A program made the position numbers and the translations under genes. A DNA stretch of 64,000 nt from NCBI GenBank assembly GCA_944321565.1, contig CALULT010000009.1, positions 1-64,000 of the forward strand. The letters are read 5' to 3'. Shown piece by piece: positions 25,130 to 34,436 of this stretch; within the stretch, counting starts at the first letter, position 1, and each line of letters starts with the position of its first letter. The notes beneath the pieces were generated by a model, which was not told the origin of the DNA, searched no databases, and worked only from the letters and a program-made list of their open reading frames with translations. This DNA comes from an uncultured Paraprevotella sp. Lineage in GTDB: Bacteria; Bacteroidota; Bacteroidia; Bacteroidales; Bacteroidaceae.

Positions 25130-26455
25130 ATGGGACATCAAGTGTTTAGCGAAGAGTTGGTGGCATCTGTGGTGAAGGAACTGCAGATTGCCGACTTGGC
25201 ACATGCCACCATCGGCGAAGTCCTTTTGGTGGCTTCCCGGCTTGAGGAACTCACGGGAATCCCCTTTATCCGCATGGACCAAGGGTCGCCCGGCCTGCCC
25301 GCCAACCGCATCGGCGTGGAGGCCGAGAAAGCGGCGTTGGACCGCGGGGTGGGGGCGCAATATCCGGCTGCCGACGGTGTGCCTGAACTGAAGCGTGAAG
25401 CGTCACGTTTCGTAAAGGCTTTCATTAATATAGACGTGTCGCCGCGTGCGTGCATCCCGACCACGGGGTCGGTGGCGGCTTCGTTCGGGGCTTTTGTGAT
25501 TACGACGCAGTGTGTGAAGGGTAAAGACAAGGTGTTGTTCATCGACCCGGGCTTTCCTATCCAGAAGTCGCAGTTGCGCATCATTGGAGCGAAGTGGGAG
25601 CAGTTCGACATCTATCATTTCCGTGGTGAGGCTTTGCGGGCGAAATTGGAAAGCTATTTGGAACAGGGCGACATCGCGGCCATTATCTATTCCAATCCGA
25701 ATAATCCGGCATGGATTTGCCTGGAGGACAGCGAACTGGCCATCATCGGCGAGCTGGCCACGCGCTACGACGTGATGGTGCTGGAGGACATGGCTTATTT
25801 CTGCATGGATTTCCGGCAAGACTTGGGCAAGCCTTGGCAGCCGCCTTACCCGCCCACTGTGGCCAAATATACGGACAATTACATCCTCATGCTGTCTTCG
25901 TCCAAGATATTCAGCTATGCCGGACAGCGCATGGCGGTGGCTTGTGTGTCCGACAAATTGTTTGAACGTCATTTCCCGGCTTTGGCCGAACGGTATGGCG
26001 ATTCCGGCATTTTCGGGCAGACTTTCGTGGCTTCCGTGCTCTACATGATAACTTCCGGCTGCACGGCTTCCACGCAGTACGGTTATGCCGAGATGCTGCG
26101 GGCGGCCACCGACGGCGAACTGGACTTTTCGGCCGACATGCGCGAATATGCCCGCCGTGCGGAACGGATGAAGAAAATCTTCACGGACAACGGCTTCCAC
26201 ATCGTGTATGACTACGATGTGACCCGCCTCGTGGGCGACGGTTTCTTTTTCACTATCGGCTATGGCCGGATGAGCGGCGGGGAACTGTTGCGCGAGTTGC
26301 TCTATTACGGGGTGAGCAGCATTTCGCTGGAAACCACGGGGAGCGAACAGGGGGGCGTGAGGGCTTGCACGTCCCGCATGCGGGAGGAACTTTATCCCGT
26401 CATGGAAGAACGGATGAAGGCGTTCCGCCTGGACCATCCATTGGACAACGAATAA
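25130..26455 (+). CDS. PLP-dependent aminotransferase, class I/II
   Basis: This fold-type I aminotransferase has 441 residues. The PLP lysine is in SSSKIFSYAGQRMA. The YSNPNNPAW motif and EDMAYF carry the cofactor-contacting Asn and Asp. In this operon it probably converts an aromatic amino acid into the aryl-pyruvate used by IorAB. Its specificity is an inference from neighbours. The gene is 11 bp after iorB and 31 bp before the ligase. Confidence 0.88.
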   Translation: MGHQVFSEELVASVVKELQIADLAHATIGEVLLVASRLEELTGIPFIRMDQGSPGLPANRIGVEAEKAALDRGVGAQYPAADGVPELKREASRFVKAFINIDVSPRACIPTTGSVAASFGAFVITTQCVKGKDKVLFIDPGFPIQKSQLRIIGAKWEQFDIYHFRGEALRAKLESYLEQGDIAAIIYSNPNNPAWICLEDSELAIIGELATRYDVMVLEDMAYFCMDFRQDLGKPWQPPYPPTVAKYTDNYILMLSSSKIFSYAGQRMAVACVSDKLFERHFPALAERYGDSGIFGQTFVASVLYMITSGCTASTQYGYAEMLRAATDGELDFSADMREYARRAERMKKIFTDNGFHIVYDYDVTRLVGDGFFFTIGYGRMSGGELLRELLYYGVSSISLETTGSEQGGVRACTSRMREELYPVMEERMKAFRLDHPLDNE

Positions 26456-26486
26456 TTTTGATTTTTCTAATACCATTGACAGAGCA

Positions 26487-27797
26487 ATGAACAACGAAAT
26501 CTGGAACAGGAACAAAGAGTGCATGAGCCGCGACGAGTTGAGCGACTTGCAAGGTAAGCGGCTGCACAAGCTGGTGGATTTGGTTTATCACAACACGCCA
26601 TTCTACCGCCACAAGATGCAGGAGCTGGACTTGCTGCCTGCCGACATCCGCACGATAGACGACATCGTGAAGTTGCCGTTTACCACCAAGGCCGACCTGC
26701 GCGACAATTATCCCGTGGGGCTGTTGGCCACGCCCATGTCGGAAATCGTGCGCATCCATGCCTCTTCCGGCACGACGGGAAGCCCCACCATTGTGGGATA
26801 TACGTCGCGCGACTTGGAAATATGGAAGGAAATCATTGCGCGTGCTTTGACGGCTTACGGCGTGACGCGGGGCGACATCGTGTCGGTGGGTTACGGCTAC
26901 GGGCTGTTCACCGGTGGTTTGGGAGCACATTACGGTGTGGAACATTTGGGCGCCACCGTGTTGCCTACTTCCACGGGAAACACGGAGAAACACATCCGCC
27001 TTTTGCGTGATTTGGGAGTGACGGGCTTGGCTTGCACACCGTCTTACGCGCTTTATTTGGCCGAGGCGTTGCATAAGCAAGGGCTTTCGGCCGATGACCT
27101 TAAGTTGCGCATCGGTGCTTTCGGTGCCGAACCGTGGACGGAAAACATGCGCCACGAGATAGAGGAGCGTTTGGGCATACAGGCTTATAACATTTATGGC
27201 TTGAGTGAAATCATGGGGCCGGGCGTGGCTTACGAATGTGGTTGCAAGGACGGTTCGCACATCGCCGAAGACCATTTCTATCCCGAAATCATCAATCCGG
27301 AGACGGGCGAGGTGCTTCCTGTGGGACAAGAGGGTGAATTGGTGCTGACCACCCTGACCAAGACGGGGATGCCGCTCTTGCGCTATCGCACGAAAGACCT
27401 GACGACCCTGATGCCGGGAACGTGTGCTTGCGGGCGCACCAGCATTCGCTTTACGCGCATCCTGGGACGAAGCGACGACATGTTGATTGTCCGCGGCATC
27501 AATGTGTTCCCTTCGCAGGTGGAGTCCGTCATTTTGGAAATGCCCGAGTTCGCGCCGCGCTACATGCTGGTGGTGGACAGGAAGAACAACCTGGACACGC
27601 TGGAAGTTCAGGTGGAATTGCGTCCCGACAGTTTTTCGGACGACATGGGGAGCATGTTGGATTTGCGCCGCAAGTTGGGCGAGCGACTCAAGAGTGTGTT
27701 GTCCATCAGTGCGGAAGTGAAGCTGGTGGAGCCCAACAGTTTGCCGCGTAGCGAGGGGAAAAGCACGAGAGTGATTGACAAACGTGTATTGGCTTAA
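26487..27797 (+). CDS. paaK: phenylacetate-CoA ligase family (AMP-forming), copy 2
   Basis: The protein has 436 residues and begins MNNEIWNRNKECMSRDELSDLQ. The nucleotide motif HASSGTTGSPT is near residue 91, then YGLSEIMGPGVAYEC, YRTKDLT and GRSDDMLIVRGINVFPSQ. It is closer to canonical PaaK than copy 1 (416-1714). After IorAB it could run in reverse, turning arylacetyl-CoA into free acid with ATP formation, or scavenge external acids. The ACT gene follows 20 bp downstream, as with copy 1. Confidence 0.93.
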   Translation: MNNEIWNRNKECMSRDELSDLQGKRLHKLVDLVYHNTPFYRHKMQELDLLPADIRTIDDIVKLPFTTKADLRDNYPVGLLATPMSEIVRIHASSGTTGSPTIVGYTSRDLEIWKEIIARALTAYGVTRGDIVSVGYGYGLFTGGLGAHYGVEHLGATVLPTSTGNTEKHIRLLRDLGVTGLACTPSYALYLAEALHKQGLSADDLKLRIGAFGAEPWTENMRHEIEERLGIQAYNIYGLSEIMGPGVAYECGCKDGSHIAEDHFYPEIINPETGEVLPVGQEGELVLTTLTKTGMPLLRYRTKDLTTLMPGTCACGRTSIRFTRILGRSDDMLIVRGINVFPSQVESVILEMPEFAPRYMLVVDRKNNLDTLEVQVELRPDSFSDDMGSMLDLRRKLGERLKSVLSISAEVKLVEPNSLPRSEGKSTRVIDKRVLA

Positions 27798-27817
27798 CGT
27801 AAAAGAAAGGAATAGCT

Positions 27818-28237
27818 ATGGAGACCATCAAACAGTTGTCCGTGTTCTTGGAGAACAAGGGCGGACGCATCAATGACGTGGCCAAGGCATTGGGAGAGCA
27901 TGGCATCAACATGCATGCATTCAGCATGGCCGAGACAACCGATTTCGGCATTCTTCGCCTGATCGTGTCCGACGTGGAGCAGGCGGTGGGCGTGTTGCGG
28001 GCTGAAAATTTCGCCGTGGTGCTGACCGATGTGGTGTGCATCAGTTGCCCCAACGTGGCCGGGGCTCTTTCCGCCATTTTGGAACGTTTGGCCGAGCATC
28101 AGGTATTCATCGAGTATATGTATGCTTTTGCCCAAGGTGAGAAAGCCCATATTGTCATTCGGCCGAGCAACTTGGAGGAATGCCTTAAGTGGTTGGAAGA
28201 GGACGATTGCGACATTTTGGCCGACAAGCAGTTGTAG
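27818..28237 (+). CDS. tandem ACT-domain protein (paralogue of 1735-2163)
   Basis: This 139-residue protein has two ACT domains (about 1-70 and 71-139), beginning METIKQLSVFLENKGGRI. It closes the omega-amidase/iorAB/aminotransferase/ligase run. Its place suggests feedback sensing of an aromatic amino acid or product, which is not proven by the sequence. A strong bidirectional terminator follows. Confidence 0.88.
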   Translation: METIKQLSVFLENKGGRINDVAKALGEHGINMHAFSMAETTDFGILRLIVSDVEQAVGVLRAENFAVVLTDVVCISCPNVAGALSAILERLAEHQVFIEYMYAFAQGEKAHIVIRPSNLEECLKWLEEDDCDILADKQL

Positions 28238-28262
28238 ATTATTGCTTCTTGATTAGATATTA

Positions 28263-28300
28263 AAATGAATGGCTCCTTTGTACGGTGGAGCCATTCATTT
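28263..28300. terminator. bidirectional terminator between convergent genes
   Basis: A perfect 14-bp stem (28263-28276 with 28287-28300) has A-rich and T-rich flanks that serve both strands, between the ACT gene and the leftward OmpH-like gene. Confidence 0.8.
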
Positions 28301-28329
28301 CGATTTAGCTATTTTGTCTTGGGAAAGTT

Positions 28330-28959
28330 TCAGTCCTTGTTCCCTTCCAATTGCTTTTTCACTTCCTCGCTAGGTTTGTAGCGTTTATTTAATCCGTTCA
28401 CTACGTCTTTAGTAATGTCATACTTGGCGTTAGCCATCAGGATGTTGTCACCCACCTTGCTGATGATATAGTCGAACTTCTTGGTCTTGTTGTACTCCTT
28501 GAGGAACGATTGGATGGAGTCGCGCATTTCGTCGTTGTACTTCATTTGTTCGGCGGCAAAGTCATTGCTGAGGCGGTCGTTGAGAGCCTGCAGGTCCTGT
28601 TGTTGTTTGGCCAATGACATTTGCGCTTGTTCCACTTGTTCTTTGGTGGTGAACTGGTTGGTTTCGTATTTCTTTTGTAATTCAGCAGCCTTGGCCTGCA
28701 GCGCACGTTCCTTCCCGGCCAGCGTGGCACGGATGTTTTCACCTTTCTTGTTCATCAGGATGGTGTAATCCTTGCAGAATTCATATTGTGACATGAGCGT
28801 GTCGATTTCCACGTAGGCTATTTTCAGTCCTCCTGCAGGAATTTCCGTGGCTTGGGTGTTGGTGGCTTCGTCTTTCGAAGCACTTTGGCTGCAGCTTGTC
28901 GTGCCGAGGGTGCATGCGAGGGCGATGAGTCCGGCGCAGGCGAGATGTTGTTTCTTCAT
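28330..28959 (-). CDS. OmpH/Skp-like chaperone, lipoprotein
   Basis: This 209-residue protein has a lipobox (TTSC, Cys about 23) and a body of long amphipathic helices with heptads (about 80-150), ending in the IISKVGDNILMANAKYDITKDVVNGLN block typical of OmpH/Skp. Skp proteins hold outer-membrane proteins in the periplasm. Lipid anchoring is common in Bacteroidetes forms. It lies 21 bp after the small membrane protein gene on the same strand. Confidence 0.85.
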   Translation of the reverse strand: MKKQHLACAGLIALACTLGTTSCSQSASKDEATNTQATEIPAGGLKIAYVEIDTLMSQYEFCKDYTILMNKKGENIRATLAGKERALQAKAAELQKKYETNQFTTKEQVEQAQMSLAKQQQDLQALNDRLSNDFAAEQMKYNDEMRDSIQSFLKEYNKTKKFDYIISKVGDNILMANAKYDITKDVVNGLNKRYKPSEEVKKQLEGNKD

Positions 28960-28980
28960 TTTTATGTATTTTGTTGATAA

Positions 28981-29202
28981 TTATTTTTTTGTCGTAGAAC
29001 GTTCGCTGACGCGGTGGGGGTTAGGTTTGCGCTCCATGGCATCCATGGTCTGCACACACGTGATGCCGCGTTTGCGCATCGCCGCACTATGGCCTACATG
29101 TGTATTCGGGAATCGCCCATTTTTTTTCAATAAGATTTTGATGGCCAGGAAAACCATGCTGGCGGCCACAATTATCAGCGTAAACAGTAATGTCTTCCAC
29201 AT
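28981..29202 (-). CDS. small single-pass membrane protein, 73 aa
   Basis: Starting at MWKTLLFTLII, one N-terminal membrane helix (about 3-24) is followed by a basic tail with KKNGRFPNTHVGHS and KRGITCVQTMD. The tail looks like a conserved cytoplasmic motif I have seen in Bacteroidetes small proteins, but I know no function. A minus-strand promoter at 29224-29231 favours ATG 29202 over an upstream ATG at 29226. Confidence 0.7.
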   Translation of the reverse strand: MWKTLLFTLIIVAASMVFLAIKILLKKNGRFPNTHVGHSAAMRKRGITCVQTMDAMERKPNPHRVSERSTTKK

Positions 29203-29210
29203 TTTTTCCT

Positions 29211-29218
29211 TATATTTG
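29211..29218 (+). promoter_or_regulatory. -7 promoter element for pepD
   Basis: TATATTTG on the plus strand, about 85 bp before ATG 29304. It lies head-on against the minus-strand promoter at 29224-29231. Confidence 0.45.
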
Positions 29219-29223
29219 TGGTG

Positions 29224-29231
29224 CAAAGATA
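29224..29231 (-). promoter_or_regulatory. -7 promoter element for the small membrane protein/OmpH operon
   Basis: The minus strand reads TATCTTTG, a full consensus match, about 21 bp before ATG 29202. Confidence 0.6.
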
Positions 29232-29303
29232 AAAGATTAAAGCGGGCAAGAGTGCGCTCTTCCGGCTTTTAACCAAAATTAGCACATAAAGGACAAGGAT
29301 AGT

Positions 29304-30764
29304 ATGGAAATGAATTTACTGGAACCTTCCGAGGTTTTTAAGTTTTTTGCCGAAATCAACAAGGTGCCCCGTCCTTCGAAGCGGGAGGAGAAAATGATAG
29401 CCTATCTGCAGCAGTTTGCTGAAAAGAGGGGATTGGAGTGTAAGGTGGATGAGTCTGGGAATGTACTAATCCGGAAGGGTGCCACGCAGGGAATGGAGAA
29501 CCGAAAAACAGTCATTCTGCAAAGCCATATGGACATGGTATGCGAGAAGAACCGTGATGTGGATTTCGATTTCGAGAAAGATGCTATCTGCACAGAAGTG
29601 GACGGGGAATGGCTGCGGGCCAAAGGTACGACACTGGGGGCAGACGATGGTATCGGGATGGCTATGGAATTGGCGTTGCTGGATGCTGATAACATCGCGC
29701 ACGGTCCATTGGAATGCGTGTTCACCCGCGACGAGGAGACGGGATTGACTGGTGCGTTTGGCATGAAGCCGGGTTTCATGTCGGGAGACATCCTTTTGAA
29801 TTTGGATTCTGAAGATGAGGGCCAGATTTTTGTCAGTTGCGCAGGGGGAACCACGGCGACGGCCGAGTTTGATTTTGAACCGGTGGACGCTCCTAAAGAC
29901 TATTTCTTTTTTGAATTGAAGGTGAAAGGGCTGACGGGTGGTCATTCGGGCGATGACATTAATAAGAAGCGGGCCAACGCCAACAAGATGCTGGTGCGTT
30001 TCCTGTATGACGCGATGGACAAATATGATTTGTATTTGTGCGATATACAAGCTGGTGGCTTGCATAATGCTATTCCCCGCGAAGCTATGGCGGTGTGTGC
30101 CATCCCGATGGCGGACAAGGAAAATATCCGCGTGGATTGGAATTTGTTTGCCGCTGATGTGGAAGAAGAGTACCGTGTGACGGAACCAACGATGGAGTTT
30201 GAACTGCAAAGCGAGACGGTGCGGGCGAAAGCCGTGGAACGTGAGACGTCCCGCAAACTGGTATGGGCGTTGATGGCCGTGCACAATGGCGTATTGTCCA
30301 TGTCGCAGGATATTGATTTGGTAGAAACGAGCTCTAACTTGGCTAGTATTAAATTGGTTGACGGCAACAAAATCCTCATTAAAAGCAGCCAACGGAGCAG
30401 TTTGCTGAGTGCGCGTTGTCACGTGAGCAACATGGTGAAAGCCGCATTCGAATTGGCCGGAGCCAAAGTGGAAGTTGGCGAGGGCTACCCGGGTTGGAAG
30501 ATGAATCCCGATTCTGAAATCCTTCATATTGCAGTGGAAGCCTATAAGGAATTGTTTGGCCGCGAGCCGAAAGTGTTGGGCATTCATGCAGGGTTGGAAT
30601 GCGGATTGTTTAGTGAAAAATATCCCGGACTGGACATGATTTCCTTTGGGCCGACATTGCGCGGGGTGCATTCGCCTGACGAACGTCTGCTTATTCCCAC
30701 GGTGCAGATGGTGTGGAATCACCTGAAGGCTATTTTGGAAAAGATTCCGGGGCGGGCTAATTAG
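29304..30764 (+). CDS. pepD: aminoacyl-histidine dipeptidase
   Basis: This M20-family dinuclear zinc peptidase of 486 residues is close to E. coli PepD in length. Metal ligands and catalytic residues appear in order: HMDMVCEK, GADDGIGMA, DEETGLTGAFG, NLDSEDEG, and HAGLECGLF near the C-terminus. A lid domain occupies about 190-380 (GGHSGDDINKKRANAN). It cleaves carnosine-like and other dipeptides in the cytoplasm. An alternative start is two codons later (ATG 29310). Confidence 0.95.
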   Translation: MEMNLLEPSEVFKFFAEINKVPRPSKREEKMIAYLQQFAEKRGLECKVDESGNVLIRKGATQGMENRKTVILQSHMDMVCEKNRDVDFDFEKDAICTEVDGEWLRAKGTTLGADDGIGMAMELALLDADNIAHGPLECVFTRDEETGLTGAFGMKPGFMSGDILLNLDSEDEGQIFVSCAGGTTATAEFDFEPVDAPKDYFFFELKVKGLTGGHSGDDINKKRANANKMLVRFLYDAMDKYDLYLCDIQAGGLHNAIPREAMAVCAIPMADKENIRVDWNLFAADVEEEYRVTEPTMEFELQSETVRAKAVERETSRKLVWALMAVHNGVLSMSQDIDLVETSSNLASIKLVDGNKILIKSSQRSSLLSARCHVSNMVKAAFELAGAKVEVGEGYPGWKMNPDSEILHIAVEAYKELFGREPKVLGIHAGLECGLFSEKYPGLDMISFGPTLRGVHSPDERLLIPTVQMVWNHLKAILEKIPGRAN

Positions 30765-30807
30765 TCCGATTGGGAAAAACAGGTTAGTTGGGGGAAATAA
30801 GTTGGAA

Positions 30808-32271
30808 ATGCGACATTCTGCTGTCTTGGGATTTGGGGTGATGTGCGTGTTGGGTGGGGCGCCTTTCGCGGCGTGTGACGATGCCATGTCTTTCACTACC
30901 GACCGTGGCGCGTTGTTGGCCTTTTCCACCGACACGGTGCGGTTTGATACGGTGATTTCCACCGTAGGGTCAAGTACCCGGCAATTGATGGTTTATAACC
31001 GCAACGGGGAAGGGGTGCGCATAGCTTCCGTCCGGTTGCACAGGGGAAGTGCGACACCCTTCCGTGTCAATGTGGACGGTTCCTATCTGGAACCGGAAAG
31101 TGGAGCGCGGGCTTTTGACTTCGAGGTGCGGGGAGGAGACAGTATCCGGGTGTTTGCCGAGGTCACTATGCCGTCTAACGGGCAGGATGCCCCTGTGGCG
31201 ATGGATGATACTTTGATTTTCACACTGGAGAGCGGAGTGGAGCAGGGGGTGATTCTTTCAGCCGTGGGGCAGGATGCCTATATGTGGCGTGGACGGGTCA
31301 TCAAGGAAGATACGTTGCTGGAAGCCGGACGCCCCATCGTGGTTTATGACAGTCTTTCGGTGGCACAAGGCGTCACCTTGTCAATGGCACCTGGTGTGGA
31401 ACTTTATTTTCACGACGGAGCCAATTTGTGGGTGCATGGCCGCGTGGTAGCTAGCGGGACGAAGGAACACCCCGTTGTGTTCCGGGGCGACCGTACCGAC
31501 CGCATGTTTGATTACCTGCCTTACGATAATACTCCATCGCGTTGGGGCGGCATACGTTTGCGGGCTTCAAGCATGGATAACCGTTTTGAGTATGTGGACA
31601 TCCATAGTGCTTCCTATGGTATCGCTTGTGACAGTTCTTCTGCGGAAACCATGAAACTGACTTTGGAAAACAGTATCCTGCACAATATCGGTGGTGAGGG
31701 ATTGGGGTTGTACCATTGTCGCGCTTACGTGGCTAATACGCAAATCAGTAACACATTGGGGCATTGCGTGGCAGTGGTGGGCGGTTGGGCCGAGTTCGTG
31801 CAATGCACTTTGGCGCAGTTTTACCCTTGGGACGCGTCCCGTGGCGATGCCCTTTATTTGGCAAACCAATGGTTGGCCATGGATTATCCGATGGAGCATG
31901 CCCATTTTCAAAATTGTTTGGTGACGGGATATGCAGACGATGTGGTGGCAGGCAATCTGAAGGATGAAAATGACGAGCTGGACTACTGCTTCGCCAACTG
32001 TGTGTTGCGTACGGTTGAGTCGGAAGATACCGCCCGTTTTATTGGTGTTACATACGAAAAGCCTGGTGAAGAGGGGACTGGGGATAAACAATTCCGGTTA
32101 TTCGACACTGGCAACTTTTTGTATGATTTCCGATTGGATTCCTTGTCGCTGGCGCGTGATAAAGGCGCGGCGGAGTGGGCTGTGGCATGTCCGGCTGACC
32201 GCTATGGGGTAAGTCGTACGGATGACATGGCTCCGGATGCGGGCTGTTATGAATATGTGTCCGGGGAATGA
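30808..32271 (+). CDS. right-handed beta-helix lipoprotein
   Basis: This 487-residue protein has a lipobox (PFAAC, Cys about 23), an N-terminal beta-sandwich-like region (about 30-155) and a parallel beta-helix region (about 180-400) with repeated short strands such as NRFEYVDIHSASYGI and LENSILHNIGGEG. No pectate-lyase active site is evident. It ends with a DAGCYEY tail. ATG 30808 is preferred to TTG 30802. The last four bases (ATGA) overlap the next gene. It may bind surface polysaccharide. Confidence 0.7.
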   Translation: MRHSAVLGFGVMCVLGGAPFAACDDAMSFTTDRGALLAFSTDTVRFDTVISTVGSSTRQLMVYNRNGEGVRIASVRLHRGSATPFRVNVDGSYLEPESGARAFDFEVRGGDSIRVFAEVTMPSNGQDAPVAMDDTLIFTLESGVEQGVILSAVGQDAYMWRGRVIKEDTLLEAGRPIVVYDSLSVAQGVTLSMAPGVELYFHDGANLWVHGRVVASGTKEHPVVFRGDRTDRMFDYLPYDNTPSRWGGIRLRASSMDNRFEYVDIHSASYGIACDSSSAETMKLTLENSILHNIGGEGLGLYHCRAYVANTQISNTLGHCVAVVGGWAEFVQCTLAQFYPWDASRGDALYLANQWLAMDYPMEHAHFQNCLVTGYADDVVAGNLKDENDELDYCFANCVLRTVESEDTARFIGVTYEKPGEEGTGDKQFRLFDTGNFLYDFRLDSLSLARDKGAAEWAVACPADRYGVSRTDDMAPDAGCYEYVSGE

Positions 32272-33281
32272 CGGTGTGTAGGTGGCTGGGAGTTTGGTTC
32301 TTGGTTTGTTGCAGTATGGTAGCCGCCGTTGCACAACAACCCTTCCGCTTGATGTTTTATAATGTGGAGAATCTGTTTGACTGCCAAGATGACACGCTGA
32401 AGGACGATGACGAGTTTCTTCCGGATAGTGAAAAAGGGTGGACATATTATCGTTATTGGCGGAAGTTGAATGCCGTATCCAAGGTGGTAGCGGCCACGGG
32501 CGAATCACATTTGCCCGACTTGATAGGGTTATGCGAGGTGGAGAACGACAGCGTGGTGTTTGACTTGGCCTGCCGTTCATCCATGCGTGCGTTGGGTTAT
32601 CGCTATATGGTCACAAATTCACCCGATGTGCGGGGTATTGACGTGGCTCTGCTTTATCAGCCTGGGAGTTTCCGGCTTCTGGAGGCTCGCGAAGTGGTTA
32701 TTCCTTCCGTGGAGGAAGGTTTCCGTCCCACCCGCAATATTTTATATGCGAAAGGCCTTGTGTTGAGCGGTGATACCTTGCATGTCGCGGTGTGCCATTT
32801 TCCCAGTCGTTTGGGACGGACGCTTGTAGCCCGCCGGCATCGCCTGTTGGCGGCACGGGCTTTGCGCCAATTGGTCGATTCCGTCCATGCCAGGGTACGA
32901 GATGCCCGTATGGTGGTCATGGGGGATTTCAACGCAGGGGATAAGGATGACATTTTTGACGAAGCCTTTCCCGCAGGATACCATGAGCCAGCGTGTGAAG
33001 CAATGCAACGGGACATTGGCGGCACATACCGTTATCGTGGCATTTGGGAAACAATCGACCATGTGTGGGTCAGTCCGGCCTTGATAGGCAATCGTCATTG
33101 TCTATACACTTCGGACGGGAAGCGCCAAGTGGTTGCTTTTCCTTTTATGTGTGAACCGGACAAGGCATATGGTGGGCTTCGTCCTTTCCGCACTTACCAG
33201 GGGCCACTGTATAAAGGCGGGTATAGCGACCACTTTCCCGTGGTGGTGGACTTCACTTGGAGTTTTCCCGATGAAGAATAA
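32268..33281 (+). CDS. endonuclease/exonuclease/phosphatase family protein, exported
   Basis: The protein has 337 residues with a signal peptide (about 1-24, ending VAAVAQQ). EEP-fold motifs are FYNVENLFDCQDD, GLCEVENDSVV (metal Glu), MGDFNAG and YSDHFPVVVDF. Export argues against a house-keeping DNA repair role; it may degrade extracellular DNA or phosphodiesters. It is translationally coupled to the beta-helix gene by an ATGA overlap. Confidence 0.88.
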   Translation: MTVCRWLGVWFLVCCSMVAAVAQQPFRLMFYNVENLFDCQDDTLKDDDEFLPDSEKGWTYYRYWRKLNAVSKVVAATGESHLPDLIGLCEVENDSVVFDLACRSSMRALGYRYMVTNSPDVRGIDVALLYQPGSFRLLEAREVVIPSVEEGFRPTRNILYAKGLVLSGDTLHVAVCHFPSRLGRTLVARRHRLLAARALRQLVDSVHARVRDARMVVMGDFNAGDKDDIFDEAFPAGYHEPACEAMQRDIGGTYRYRGIWETIDHVWVSPALIGNRHCLYTSDGKRQVVAFPFMCEPDKAYGGLRPFRTYQGPLYKGGYSDHFPVVVDFTWSFPDEE

Positions 33282-33394
33282 GCGTATAGGAGCAAGCCGC
33301 ACGTTGCTGAATGCTGTTGTACGCGGCAGGAAGGAAGCCGGACCGCACCACGTATAAAAAATGTTATCTCCATGCGTTTGTAGGAAAAATGTGG

Positions 33395-33402
33395 TATTTT
33401 TG
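33395..33402 (+). promoter_or_regulatory. -7 promoter element for the membrane protein gene
   Basis: TATTTTTG, 27 bp before ATG 33430. A TTTG lies 14 bp further upstream, shorter than the usual spacing. Confidence 0.45.
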
Positions 33403-33429
33403 TCCCCAATAAGTTTAGTGCATTTTGAG

Positions 33430-34365
33430 ATGGAGGAAAAGAAAGATAAGGAAGAAGGATTGTTCCAGGCAAGGAGTTACTTGGGTTGCCTGAACGAAGG
33501 GCTTAAGTTGCCCACTCGCCACGTTTTATCCCTGTTGAAGTTCTTGTGGCCGTCGTTGGTGGCCGGAGCCGTTTCGGCTGGCTTGTGGGGGCTTTTCTTT
33601 AACCAACTGTCCATGGTGGCCACGGCATGGCTTGCGGCTGCAGAACCGGTGACATTGTTGTTGCCGGCTTATACCTTATGGGGGTTGTGCCTGCTGGCTT
33701 TGTTGGCCGGTAGCTTTTGTTTGGGAAATGTGGCAGTGGCCATTTCGCGTTATGCTGAAGCGGGCGGTTGGCCTGCATTGCGTTTCGGGGCATGTCGTGG
33801 CGAGATATTCCATGCATCCGTGCGGGCTTTGGTCTTCTTGCTCGTGGGCATTGTGGTTTTCTTGGTGGTGATGGCTCCTGTTTATATATGGGCCGGTGCG
33901 CATAGCGTATGGATGATTGTGGCAGCCGCCGCATTGTGGCTGGTTTGGGGTGTGCCTTATAGTATGGTAGGTCTGGATTATTTGCTGGGGGGCAGGCAAC
34001 GGGCATTTTTTCAAAGTCTTGCCCGCATCAAGGACGGCTATCAATACTGGGGCGCCTTCTTTATTGTGTTATTCTGCGGCGGACTGATTATGGCGGTTTT
34101 CTCCCTGGTCAGCTGGCTGCCTGCCGGTGTGTTGTCTTTTGCCGGATATGAATCGCTGACGGGTGTGTTGGCCGGCGATGCGACAGACTTGCCTGGGGCA
34201 GTGCCTGCCTTGATAGTGTTTTTCTTCATGCTGGCATCGTTCGTCACAAACATGTCTGGTTGGCTCACGTTTTTTCCTCTTTCCTATTTATATGGTTCCG
34301 TGGAAGCCCGCAAGAAAGACATGGAAAAGTTTGAAGAAGAAGAGCGGAGGCTGCAGAATCTTTGA
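33430..34365 (+). CDS. multi-pass membrane protein, unknown
   Basis: Starting at MEEKKDKEEG (ATG 33430, after the promoter), it has 311 residues with about six hydrophobic segments and a charged, Glu/Lys-rich C-terminal tail (KKDMEKFEEEERRLQN). The composition resembles general transport or envelope proteins, with no motif I recognise. Reading from 33361 would start upstream of the promoter and is rejected. The ISAon1-type MITE begins 71 bp after the stop codon. Confidence 0.65.
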   Translation: MEEKKDKEEGLFQARSYLGCLNEGLKLPTRHVLSLLKFLWPSLVAGAVSAGLWGLFFNQLSMVATAWLAAAEPVTLLLPAYTLWGLCLLALLAGSFCLGNVAVAISRYAEAGGWPALRFGACRGEIFHASVRALVFLLVGIVVFLVVMAPVYIWAGAHSVWMIVAAAALWLVWGVPYSMVGLDYLLGGRQRAFFQSLARIKDGYQYWGAFFIVLFCGGLIMAVFSLVSWLPAGVLSFAGYESLTGVLAGDATDLPGAVPALIVFFFMLASFVTNMSGWLTFFPLSYLYGSVEARKKDMEKFEEEERRLQNL

Positions 34366-34436
34366 AAAATCCCCGCATGTACAAGGCGTGTCGCAGTGTG
34401 CATGCGGGGGATGTTTTGTTTATGCCCCCTCATCTT

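Noticed and set aside
25403..26569. 388-codon minus-strand frame over the aminotransferase and ligase start
   Set aside because: It spans two real genes and shows no domain or promoter.
29466..30962. 498-codon open frame antisense to pepD
   Set aside because: PepD has all metal-binding motifs on the plus strand; the antisense frame has none.
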